In this document: positions 29,110 to 42,690 of the stretch, piece after piece
Layout of the letters: each line of letters begins with the position of its first letter
How positions within the stretch are numbered: position 1 is the first letter of the stretch
Source: Eledone cirrhosa
Lineage: Eukaryota; Mollusca; Cephalopoda; Octopoda; Eledonidae
Length of the DNA stretch: 64,000 nt
Reading direction: 5' to 3'
Assembly: GCA_964016885.1 (NCBI GenBank)
Contig: OZ024741.1
Span: 32,567,450-32,631,449, forward strand
Position numbers and translations under genes: made by a program
Notes under the pieces: generated by a model
What the model was told of the DNA's origin: nothing
Seen by the model: only the letters and a program-made list of their open reading frames with translations
The model's database searches: none

Positions 29110-30099
29110 CATGGCTGTATAATATTTGTAATTCTTCCAGATGTAATAAGCCTACATATCTCAGTTGTTATTCAACATGGCTGTATAATATTTGTATTTA
29201 TTCCAGATGTAATAAGCCTACATATCTCAGTTGTTATACAACATGGCTGTATAATATTTGTATTTATTCCAAATGTAATAAGCCTACATATCTCAGATGT
29301 TATACAACATGGCTGTATAATATTTGTATTTATTCCAGATGTAATAAGCCTACATTTCGCAGTTGTTATACAGCATGGCTGTATAATATTTGTATTTATT
29401 CCAGATGTAATAAGCCTACATATCTCAGATGTTATACAACATGGCTGTATAATATTTGTATTTATTCCAGATGTATTAAGACTACATTTCGCAGTTGTTA
29501 TACAGCATGGCTGTATAATATTTGTATTTATTCCAGATGTAATAAGCCTACATATCTCAGATGTTATACAACATGGCTGTATCATATTTGTGTTTATTGC
29601 AGATGTAATAAGCCTACATATCTCAGTTGTTATACAACATGGCTGTATAATATTTGTATTTATTCCAGATGTAATAAGCCTACATATCTCAGTTGTTATA
29701 CAACATGGCTGTATAATATTTGTATTTATTCCAGATGTAATAAGCCTACATATCTCAGATGTTATAAAACATGGCTGTATACTATTTGTATTTATTCCAG
29801 ATGTAATAAGCCTACATATCTCAGATGTTATACAACATGGCTGTATAATATTTGTATTTATTCCAGATGTAATAAGCCTACATATCTCAGATTTTATACA
29901 ACATGTCTGTATCATATTTGTATTTATTCCAGATGTCATAAGCCTACATATCTCAGTTGTTATACAACATGGCTGTATAATATTTGTATTTATTGCACAT
30001 GTAATAAGCCTACATATCTCAGTTGTTATACAACATGGCTGTATAATATTTGTATTTATTCCAGATGTAATAAGCCTACATATCTCAGTTGTTATACAA

Positions 30100-30166
30100 C
30101 ATGGCTGTATAATATTTGTATTTATTCCAGATGTAATAAGCCTACATATTATCAGTTTTTATACAA
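30100..30166. repeat. 67-bp variant monomer, copy 7
   Basis: Same haplotype, 4,556 bp after copy 5 and 1,057 bp after copy 6. Confidence 0.92.
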
Positions 30167-33100
30167 CATGGCTGTATAATATTTGTAATTCTTCCAGATG
30201 TAATAAGCCTACATATCTCAGTTGTTATTCAACATGGCTGTATAATATTTGTATTTATTCCAGATGTAATAAGCCTACATATCTCAGTTGTTATACAACA
30301 TGGCTGTATAATATTTGTATTTATTCCAGATGTAATAAGCCTACATATCTCAGATGTTATACAACATGGCTGTATAATATTTGTATTTATTCCAGATGTA
30401 ATAAGCCTACATTTCGCAGTTGTTATACAGCATGGCTGTATAATATTTGTATTTATTCCAGATGTAATAAGCCTACATATCTCAGATGTTATACAACATG
30501 GCTGTATAATATTTGTATTTATTCCAGATGTATTAAGACTACATTTCGCAGTTGTTATACAGCATGGCTGTATAATATTTGTATTTATTCCAGATGTAAT
30601 AAGCCTACATATCTCAGATGTTATACAACATGGCTGTATAATATTTGTATTTATTCCAGATGTAATAAGCCTACATATCTCAGATGTTATACGACATGGC
30701 TGTATAATATTTGTACTTATTCCAGATGTAATAAGCCTACATATCTCAGATGTTATACAACATGTCTGTATAATATTTGTATTTATTCCAGATGTAATAA
30801 GCCTACATATCTCAGATGTTATACAACATGGCTGTATAATATTTGTATTTATTCCAGATGTAATAAGCCTACATATCTCAGATGTTATACAACATGGCTG
30901 TATAATATTTGTATTTATTCCAGATGTAATAAGCCTACATTTCGCAGTTGTTATACAGCATGGGTGTATAATATTTGTATTTATTCCAGATGTAATAAGC
31001 CTACATATCTCAGTTGTTATACAACATGGATTTATAGTATTTGTATTTATTCCAGATGTAATAAGCCTACATATCTCAGATGTTATACAACATGGCTGTA
31101 TACTATTTGTATTTATTCCAGATGTAATAAGCCTACATTTCGCAGTTGTTATACAGCATGGCTGTATAATATTTGTATTTATTCCAGATGTAATAAGCCT
31201 ACATATCTCAGTTGTTATACAACATGGCTGTATAATATTTGTATTTATTCCAGACGTAATAAGCCTACATATCTCAGTTGTTAAACAACATGGCTGTATA
31301 ATATTTGTATTTATTCCAGATGTAATAAGCCTACATATCTCAGATGTTATACAACATGGCTGTATAATATTTGTATTTATTCCAGATGTAATAAGCCTAC
31401 ATATCTCAGATGTTATACAACATGGCTGTATCATATTTGTATTTATTCCAGATGTAATAAGCCTACATATCTCAGATGTTATACAACATGGCTGTATAAT
31501 ATTTGTATTTATTCCAGATGTAATAAGCCTACATTTCGCAGTTGTTATACAGCATGGGTGTATAATATTTGTATTTATTCCAGATGTAATAAGCCTACAT
31601 ATCTCAGTTGTTATACAACATGGCTTTATAGTATTTGTATTTATTCCAGATGTAATAAGCCTACATATCTCAGATGTTATACAACATGGCTTTATAATAT
31701 TTGTATTTATTCCAGATGTAATAAGCCTACATTTCGCAGTTGTTATACAGCATGGCTGTATAATATTTGTATTTATTCCAGATGTAATAAGCCTACATAT
31801 CTCAGTTGTTATACAATATGGCTGTATAATATTTGTATTTATTCCAGACGTAATAAGCCTACATATCTCAGTTGTTAAACAACATGGCTGTATAATATTT
31901 GTATTTATTCCAGATGTAATAAGCCTACATATCTCAGATGTTATACAACATGGCTGTATCATATTTGTATTTATTCCAGATGTAATAAGCCTACATATCT
32001 CAGATGTTATACAACATGGCTGTATAATATTTGTATTTATTCCAGATGTAATAAGCCTACGTATCTCAGTTTTTATACAACATGGCTGTATAATATTTGT
32101 AATTATTCCAGATGTAATAAGCCTACATATCTCAGTTGTTATACAACATGGCTGTATAATATTTGTATTTATTCCAGATGTAATAAGCCTACATATCTCA
32201 GATGTTATACAACATGGCTGTATAATATTTGTATTTATTCCAGATGTAATAAGCCTACATTTCGCAGTTGTTATACAGCATGGCTGTATAATATTTGTAT
32301 TTATTCCAGATGTAATAAGCCTACATATCTCAGATGTTATACAACATGGCTGTATAATATTTGTATTTATTCCAGATGTATTAAGACTACATTTTGCAGT
32401 TGTTATACAGCATGGCTGTATAATATTTGTATTTATTCCAGATGTAATAAGCCTACATATCTCAGATGTTATACAACATGGCTGTATAATATTTGTATTT
32501 ATTCCAGATGTAATAAGCCTACACATCTCAGATGTTATACGACATGGCTGTATAATATTTGTATTTATTCCAGATGTAATAAGCCTACATATCTCAGATG
32601 TTATACAACATGGCTGTATAATATTTGTATTTATTCCAGATGTAATAAGCCTACATATCTCAGATGTTATACAACATGGCTGTATAATATTTGTATTTAT
32701 TCCAGATGTAATAAGCCTACATATCTCAGTTGTTATACAACATGGCTTTATACTATTTGTATTTATTCGAGATGTAATAAGCCTACATATCTCAGTTGTT
32801 ATACAACATGGCTGTATAATATTTGTATTTATTCCAGACGTAATAAGCCTACATATCTCAGTTGTTATACAACATGGCTGTATAATATTTGTATTTATTC
32901 CAGATGTAATAAGCATACATATCTCAGATGTTATACAACATGGCTGTATAATATTTGTATTTATTCCAGATGTAATAACCCTACATTTCCCAGTTGTTAT
33001 ACAGCATGGCTGTATAATATTTGTATTTATTCCAGATGTAATAAGCCTACATATCTCAGGTGTTATACAACATGGCTGTATAATATTTGTATTTATTGCA

Positions 33101-33334
33101 GATGTAATAAGCCTACATATCTCAGATGTTATACAACATGGCTGTACACTATTTGTATTTATTCCAGATGTAATAAGCCTACATATCTCAGATGTTATAC
33201 AACATGGCTGTATAATATTTGTATTTATTGCACATGTAATAAGCCTACATATCTCAGTTGTTATACAACATGGCTGTATAATATTTGTATTTATTCCAGA
33301 TGTAATAAGCCTACATATCTCAGTTGTTATACAA

Positions 33335-33401
33335 CATGGCTGTATAATATATGTATTTATTCCAGATGTAATAAGCCTACATATTATCAGTTTTTATACA
33401 A
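33335..33401. repeat. 67-bp variant monomer, copy 8
   Basis: Same haplotype, 3,235 bp after copy 7 (49 x 66 + 1), as expected for the 3,235-bp block duplication. Just upstream the sequence reads GTATAATATATGTA rather than GTATAATATTTGTA, a private change of this copy. Confidence 0.92.
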
Positions 33402-36400
33402 CATGGCTGTATAATATTTGTAATTCTTCCAGATGTAATAAGCCTACATATCTCAGTTGTTATTCAACATGGCTGTATAATATTTGTATTTATTCCAGAT
33501 GTAATAAGCCTACATATCTCAGTTGTTATACAACATGGCTGTATAATATTTGTATTTATTCCAGATGTAATAAGCCTACATATCTCAGATGTTATACAAC
33601 ATGGCTGTATAATATTTGTATTTATTCCAGATGTAATAAGCCTACATTTCGCAGTTGTTATACAGCATGGCTGTATAATATTTGTATTTATTCCAGATGT
33701 AATAAGCCTACATATCTCAGATGTTATACAACATGGCTGTATAATATTTGTATTTATTCCAGATGTATTAAGACTACATTTCGCAGTTGTTATACAGCAT
33801 GGCTGTATAATATTTGTATTTATTCCAGATGTAATAAGCCTACATATCTCAGATGTTATACAACATGGCTGTATAATATTTGTATTTATTCCAGATGTAA
33901 TAAGCCTACATATCTCAGATGTTATACGACATGGCTGTATAATATTTGTACTTATTCCAGATGTAATAAGCCTACATATCTCAGATGTTATACAACATGT
34001 CTGTATAATATTTGTATTTATTCCAGATGTAATAAGCCTACATATCTCAGATGTTATACAACATGGCTGTATAATATTTGTATTTATTCCAGATGTAATA
34101 AGCCTACATATCTCAGATGTTATACAACATGGCTGTATAATATTTGTATTTATTCCAGATGTAATAAGCCTACATTTCGCAGTTGTTATACAGCATGGGT
34201 GTATAATATTTGTATTTATTCCAGATGTAATAAGCCTACATATCTCAGTTGTTATACAACATGGATTTATAGTATTTGTATTTATTCCAGATGTAATAAG
34301 CCTACATATCTCAGATGTTATACAACATGGCTGTATAATATTTGTATTTATTCCAGATGTAATAAGCCTACATTTCGCAGTTGTTATACAGCATGGCTGT
34401 ATAATATTTGTATTTATTCCAGATGTAATAAGCCTACATATCTCAGTTGTTATACAACATGGCTGTATAATATTTGTATTTATTCCAGACGTAATAAGCC
34501 TACATATCTCAGTTGTTAAACAACATGGCTGTATAATATTTGTATTTATTCCAGATGTAATAAGCCTACATATCTCAGATGTTATACAACATGGCTGTAT
34601 AATATTTGTATTTATTCCAGATGTAATAAGCCTACATATCTCAGATGTTATACAACATGGCTGTATCATATTTGTATTTATTCCAGATGTAATAAGCCTA
34701 CATATCTCAGATGTTATACAACATGGCTGTATAATATTTGTATTTATTCCAGATGTAATAAGCCTACATTTCGCAGTTGTTATACAGCATGGGTGTATAA
34801 TATTTGTATTTATTCCAGATGTAATAAGCCTACATATCTCAGTTGTTATACAACATGGCTTTATAGTATTTGTATTTATTCCAGATGTAATAAGCCTACA
34901 TATCTCAGATGTTATACAACATGGCTTTATAATATTTGTATTTATTCCAGATGTAATAAGCCTACATTTCGCAGTTGTTATACAGCATGGCTGTATAATA
35001 TTTGTATTTATTCCAGATGTAATAAGCCTACATATCTCAGTTGTTATACAATATGGCTGTATAATATTTGTATTTATTCCAGACGTAATAAGCCTACATA
35101 TCTCAGTTGTTAAACAACATGGCTGTATAATATTTGTATTTATTCCAGATGTAATAAGCCTACATATCTCAGATGTTATACAACATGGCTGTATCATATT
35201 TGTATTTATTCCAGATGTAATAAGCCTACATATCTCAGATGTTATACAACATGGCTGTATAATATTTGTATTTATTCCAGATGTAATAAGCCTACGTATC
35301 TCAGTTTTTATACAACATGGCTGTATAATATTTGTAATTATTCCAGATGTAATAAGCCTACATATCTCAGTTGTTATACAACATGGCTGTATAATATTTG
35401 TATTTATTCCAGATGTAATAAGCCTACATATCTCAGATGTTATACAACATGGCTGTATAATATTTGTATTTATTCCAGATGTAATAAGCCTACATTTCGC
35501 AGTTGTTATACAGCATGGCTGTATAATATTTGTATTTATTCCAGATGTAATAAGCCTACATATCTCAGATGTTATACAACATGGCTGTATAATATTTGTA
35601 TTTATTCCAGATGTATTAAGACTACATTTTGCAGTTGTTATACAGCATGGCTGTATAATATTTGTATTTATTCCAGATGTAATAAGCCTACATATCTCAG
35701 ATGTTATACAACATGGCTGTATAATATTTGTATTTATTCCAGATGTAATAAGCCTACACATCTCAGATGTTATACGACATGGCTGTATAATATTTGTATT
35801 TATTCCAGATGTAATAAGCCTACATATCTCAGATGTTATACAACATGGCTGTATAATATTTGTATTTATTCCAGATGTAATAAGCCTACATATCTCAGAT
35901 GTTATACAACATGGCTGTATAATATTTGTATTTATTCCAGATGTAATAAGCCTACATATCTCAGTTGTTATACAACATGGCTTTATACTATTTGTATTTA
36001 TTCGAGATGTAATAAGCCTACATATCTCAGTTGTTATACAACATGGCTGTATAATATTTGTATTTATTCCAGACGTAATAAGCCTACATATCTCAGTTGT
36101 TATACAACATGGCTGTATAATATTTGTATTTATTCCAGATGTAATAAGCATACATATCTCAGATGTTATACAACATGGCTGTATAATATTTGTATTTATT
36201 CCAGATGTAATAACCCTACATTTCCCAGTTGTTATACAGCATGGCTGTATAATATTTGTATTTATTCCAGATGTAATAAGCCTACATATCTCAGGTGTTA
36301 TACAACATGGCTGTATAATATTTGTATTTATTGCAGATGTAATAAGCCTACATATCTCAGATGTTATACAACATGGCTGTACACTATTTGTATTTATTCC

Positions 36401-36819
36401 AGATGTAATAAGCCTACATATCTCAGATGTTATACAACGTGGCTGTATAATATTTGTATTTATTCCAGATGTAATAAGCCTACATATCTGAGATGTTATA
36501 CAACATGGCTGTATAATATTTGTATTTATTCCAGATGTAATAAGCCTACAGATCTCAGTTTTTATACAACATGTCTGTATAATATTTGTATTTATTCCAG
36601 ATGTAATAAGCCTACATATCTCAGATGTTATACAACATGGCTGTATACTATTTGTATTTATTCCAGATGTAATAAGCCTACATATCTCAGATGTTATACA
36701 ACATGGCTGTATAATATTTGTATTTATTCCAGATGTAATAAGACTACTTATCTCAGATGTTATACAACATGGCTGTATAATATTTGTATTTATTCCAGAT
36801 GTAATAAGCCTACATATCT

Positions 36820-38990
36820 CAGTTGTTATACAACATGTCTGTATAATATTTGTATTTATTCCAGATGTAATAAGCCTACATATCTCAGTTGTTATACAGC
36901 ATGGCTGTATAATATTTGTATTTATTCCAGATGTAATAAGCCTACATATCTCAGTTGTTATACAACATGTCTGTATAATATTTGTATTTATTCCAGATGT
37001 TATAAGCCTACATATCTCAGTTGTTATACAACATGGCTGTATAATATTTGTATTTATTCCAGATGTAATATGCTTACATATCTCAGTTGTTATACAACAT
37101 GGCTGTATAATATTTGTATTTATTCCAGATGTAATAAGCCTACATATCTCAGTTGTTATACAACATGTCTGTATAATATTTGTATTTATCCCAGATGTAA
37201 TAAGCCTACATATCTCAGTTGTTATACAACATGGCTGTATAATATTTGTATATATTCCAGATGTAATATGCCTACATATCTCAGTTGTTATACAACATGG
37301 CTGTATAATATTTGTATTTATTCCAGATGTAATAAGCCTACATATCTCAGTTGTTATACAACATGGCTGTATAATATTTGTATTTATTCCAGATGTAATA
37401 AGCCTACATATCTCAGATGTTATACAACATGGCTGTATAATATTTGTATTTATTCCAGATGTAATAAGCCTACATTTCGCAGTTGTTATACAGCATGGCT
37501 GTATAATATTTGTATTTATTCAAGATGTAATAAGCCTACATATCTCAATTGTCATACAACATGGCTGTATAATATTTGTATTTATTCCAGATGTAATAAG
37601 CCTACATATCTCAGATGTTATACAACATGGCTGTATACTATTTGTATTTATTCCAGATGTAATAAGCCTACATATCACAGATGTTATACAACATGGCTGT
37701 ATAATATTTGTATTTATTCCAGATGTAATAAGCCTACATATCTCAGATGTTATACAACATGGCTGTATCATATTTGTATTTATTCCAGATGTAATAAGCT
37801 TACATATCTCAGTTGTTATACAACATGGCTGTATAATATTTGTGTTTATTGCAGATGTAATAGGCCTACATATCTCAGTTGTTATACAACATGGCTGTAT
37901 AATATTTGTATTTATTCCAGATGTAATAAGCCTACATATCTCAGTTGTTATACAACATGTCTGTATAATATTTGTATTTATTCCAGATGTAATAAGCCTA
38001 CATATCTCAGTTGTTATACAGCATGGCTGTATAATATTTGTATTTATTCCAGATGTAATAAGCCTACATATCTCAGTTGTTATACAACATGTCTGTATAA
38101 TATTTGTATTTATTCCAGATGTTATAAGCCTACATATCTCAGTTGTTATACAACATGGCTGTATAATATTTGTATTTATTCCAGATGTAATATGCTTACA
38201 TATCTCAGTTGTTATACAACATGGCTGTATAATATTTGTATTTATTCCAGATGTAATAAGCCTACATATCTCAGTTGTTATACAACATGTCTGTATAATA
38301 TTTGTATTTATCCCAGATGTAATAAGCCTACATATCTCAGTTGTTATACAACATGGCTGTATAATATTTGTATATATTCCAGATGTAATATGCCTACATA
38401 TCTCAGTTGTTATACAACATGGCTGTATAATATTTGTATTTATTCCAGATGTAATAAGCCTACATATCTCAGTTGTTATACAACATGGCTGTATAATATT
38501 TGTATTTATTCCAGATGTAATAAGCCTACATATCTCAGATGTTATACAACATGGCTGTATAATATTTGTATTTATTCCAGATGTAATAAGCCTACATTTC
38601 GCAGTTGTTATACAGCATGGCTGTATAATATTTGTATTTATTCAAGATGTAATAAGCCTACATATCTCAATTGTCATACAACATGGCTGTATAATATTTG
38701 TATTTATTCCAGATGTAATAAGCCTACATATCTCAGATGTTATACAACATGGCTGTATACTATTTGTATTTATTCCAGATGTAATAAGCCTACATATCAC
38801 AGATGTTATACAACATGGCTGTATAATATTTGTATTTATTCCAGATGTAATAAGCCTACATATCTCAGATGTTATACAACATGGCTGTATCATATTTGTA
38901 TTTATTCCAGATGTAATAAGCTTACATATCTCAGTTGTTATACAACATGGCTGTATAATATTTGTGTTTATTGCAGATGTAATAGGCCTA
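36820..38990. repeat. 1,122-bp (17-monomer) duplication
   Basis: CATGTCTG, CTCAGTTGTTATACAGCATGG, TATATATTCCAG, CTCAATTGTCATAC and GCAGATGTAATAGGCCTAC occur in the same order in about 36,820-37,870 and 37,940-38,990. The CTCAATTG markers are at 37,520 and 38,642, exactly 1,122 bp apart. Confidence 0.82.
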
Positions 38991-41900
38991 CATATCTCAG
39001 TTGTTATACAACATGGCTGTATAATATTTGTATTTATTCCAGATGTAATAAGCCTACATATCTCAGTTGTTATACAACATGGCTGTATAATATTTGTATT
39101 TATTCCAGATGTAATAAGCCTACATATCTCAGATGTTATACAACATGGCTGTATACTATTTGTATTTATTCCAGATGTAATAAGCCTACATATCTCAGAT
39201 GTTATACAACATGGCTGTATAATATTTGTATTTATTCCAGATGTAATAAGCCTACATATCTCAGATGTTATACAACATGGCTGTATCATATTTGTATTTA
39301 TTCCAGATGTCATAAGCCTACATATCTCAGTTGTTATACAACATGGCTGTATAATATTTGTATTTATTGCAGATGTAATAAGCCTACATATCTCAGTTGT
39401 TATACAACATGGCTGTATAATATTTGTATTTATTCCAGATGAAATAAGCCTACATATCTCAGTTGTTATACAACATGGCTGTATAATATTTGTATTTATT
39501 CCAGATGTAATAAGCCTACGTATCTCAGTTTTTATACAACATGGCTGTATAATATTTGTAATTATTCCAGATGTAATAAGCCTACATATCTCAGTTGTTA
39601 TACAACATGGCTGTATAATATTTGTATTTATTCCAGATGTAATAAGCCTACATATCTCAGATGTTATACAACATGGCTGTATAATATTTGTATTTATTCC
39701 AGATGTAATAAGCCTACATTTCGCAGTTGTTATACAGCATGGCTGTATAATATTTGTATTTATTCCAGATGTAATAAGCCTACATTTCGCAGTTGTTATA
39801 CAGCATGGCTGTATAATATTTGTATTTATTCCAGATGTAATAAGCCTACATATCACAGATGTTATACAACATGGCTGTATAATATTTGTATTTATTCCAG
39901 ATGTATTAAGACTACATTTCGCAGTTGTTATACAGCATGGCTGTATAATATTTGTATTTATTCCAGATGTAATAAGCCTACATATCTCAGATGTTTTACA
40001 ACATGGCTGTATAATATGTGTATTTATTCCAGATGTAATAAGCCTACATATCTCAGATGTTATACGACATGGCTGTATAATATTTGTATTTATTCCAGAT
40101 GTAATAAGTCTACATATCTCAGATGTTATACAACATGGCTGTATAATATTTGTATTTATTCCAGATGTAATAAGCCTACATATCTCAGATGTTATACAAC
40201 ATGGCTGTATAATATTTGTATTTATTCCAGATGTAATAAGCCTACATATCTCAGATGTTATACAACATGGCTGTATAATATTTGTATTTATTCCAGATGT
40301 AATAAGCCTACATATCTCAGTTGTTATACAACATGTCTGTATAATATTTGTATTTATTCCAGATGTAATAAGCCTACATATCTCAGTTGTTATACAGCAT
40401 GGCTGTATAATATTTGTATTTATTCCAGATGTAATAAGCCTACATATCTCAGTTGTTATACAACATGTCTGTATAATATTTGTATTTATTCCAGATGTTA
40501 TAAGCCTACATATCTCAGTTGTTATACAACATGGCTGTATAATATTTGTATTTTTTCCAGATGTAATATGCTTACATATCTCAGTTGTTATACAACATGG
40601 CTGTATAATATTTGTATTTATTCCAGATGTAATAAGCCTACATATCTCAGTTGTTATACAACATGTCTGTATAATATTTGTATTTATCCCAGATGTAATA
40701 AGCCTACATATCTCAGTTGTTATACAACATGGCTGTATAATATTTGTATATATTCCAGATGTAATATGCCTACATATCTCAGTTGTTATACAACATGGCT
40801 GTATAATATTTGTATTTATTCCAGATGTAATAAGCCTACATATCTCAGTTGTTATACAACATGGCTGTATAATATTTGTATTTATTCCAGATGTAATAAG
40901 CCTACATATCTCAGATGTTATACAACATGGCTGTATAATATTTGTATTTATTCCAGATGTAATAAGCCTACATTTCGCAGTTGTTATACAGCATGGCTGT
41001 ATAATATTTGTATTTATTCAAGATGTAATAAGCCTACATATCTCAATTGTCATACAACATGGCTGTATAATATTTGTATTTATTCCAGATGTAATAAGCC
41101 TACATATCTCAGATGTTATACAACATGGCTGTATACTATTTGTATTTATTCCAGATGTAATAAGCCTACATATCACAGATGTTATACAACATGGCTGTAT
41201 AATATTTGTATTTATTCCAGATGTAATAAGCCTACATATCTCAGATGTTATACAACATGGCTGTATCATATTTGTATTTATTCCAGATGTAATAAGCTTA
41301 CATATCTCAGTTGTTATACAACATGGCTGTATAATATTTGTGTTTATTGCAGATGTAATAGGCCTACATATCTCAGTTGTTATACAACATGGCTGTATAA
41401 TATTTGTATTTATTCCAGATGTAATAAGCCTACATATCTCAGTTGTTATACAACATGGCTGTATAATATTTGTATTTATTCCAGATGTAATAAGCCTACA
41501 TATCTCAGATGTTATACAACATGGCTGTATACTATTTGTATTTATTCCAGATGTAATAAGCCTACATATCTCAGATGTTATACAACATGGCTGTATAATA
41601 TTTGTATTTATTCCAGATGTAATAAGCCTACATATCTCAGATGTTATACAACATGGCTGTATCATATTTGTATTTATTCCAGATGTCATAAGCCTACATA
41701 TCTCAGTTGTTATACAACATGGCTGTATAATATTTGTATTTATTGCAGATGTAATAAGCCTACATATCTCAGTTGTTATACAACATGGCTGTATAATATT
41801 TGTATTTATTCCAGATGAAATAAGCCTACATATCTCAGTTGTTATACAACATGGCTGTATAATATTTGTATTTATTCCAGATGTAATAAGCCTACGTATC

Positions 41901-42690
41901 TCAGTTTTTATACAACATGGCTGTATAATATTTGTAATTATTCCAGATGTAATAAGCCTACATATCTCAGTTGTTATACAACATGGCTGTATAATATTTG
42001 TATTTATTCCAGATGTAATAAGCCTACATATCTCAGATGTTATACAACATGGCTGTATAATATTTGTATTTATTCCAGATGTAATAAGCCTACATTTCGC
42101 AGTTGTTATACAGCATGGCTGTATAATATTTGTATTTATTCCAGATGTAATAAGCCTACATTTCGCAGTTGTTATACAGCATGGCTGTATAATATTTGTA
42201 TTTATTCCAGATGTAATAAGCCTACATATCACAGATGTTATACAACATGGCTGTATAATATTTGTATTTATTCCAGATGTATTAAGACTACATTTCGCAG
42301 TTGTTATACAGCATGGCTGTATAATATTTGTATTTATTCCAGATGTAATAAGCCTACATATCTCAGATGTTTTACAACATGGCTGTATAATATGTGTATT
42401 TATTCCAGATGTAATAAGCCTACATATCTCAGATGTTATACGACATGGCTGTATAATATTTGTATTTATTCCAGATGTAATAAGTCTACATATCTCAGAT
42501 GTTATACAACATGGCTGTATAATATTTGTATTTATTCCAGATGTAATAAGCCTACATATCTCAGATGTTATACAACATGGCTGTATAATATTTGTATTTA
42601 TTCCAGATGTAATAAGCCTACATATCTCAGATGTTATACAACATGGCTGTATAATATTTGTATTTATTCCAGATGTAATAAGCCTACATA
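37890..42690. repeat. 2,376-bp (36-monomer) tandem block, two copies
   Basis: Copy 1 is about 37,890-40,265 and copy 2 about 40,266-42,690. The marker TATGTGTATTTATTCC occurs near 40,016 and 42,392, and CTCAATTG markers at 38,642 and 41,018, both exactly 2,376 bp apart. A pair of adjacent TTCGCAG monomers (near 39,718 and 39,784) is copied near 42,094 and 42,160. One private change in copy 2 is GTATTTTTTCCAG near 40,548. Confidence 0.87.

Larger units (their letters stand above)
22450..31570. repeat. 4,556-bp (69-monomer) tandem block, two copies
   Basis: Copy 1 spans about 22,450-27,010 and copy 2 about 27,010-31,570. All markers recur at 4,556 bp (69 x 66 + 2, since each copy has two 67-bp monomers): CTGA (22,491 and 27,047), GTAGTAAGCC (near 22,737 and 27,293), GGCCTTATAATATTTG (near 23,633 and 28,189) and ATTATCAG. 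Private differences are few, for example CATGTCTCTATA near 22,905, ATCACTGTTG near 23,150, and CCAAATGTAATAAG near 29,270. Confidence 0.9.
29945..36415. repeat. 3,235-bp (49 monomers + 1) tandem block, two copies
   Basis: Copy 1 is about 29,945-33,180 and copy 2 about 33,180-36,415. Long stretches look identical. One visible difference is GTATACTATTTG near 31,096 against GTATAATATTTG at the matching site near 34,331. Copy 1 overlaps the tail of the 4,556-bp block, showing that duplication registers change from event to event. Confidence 0.88.
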
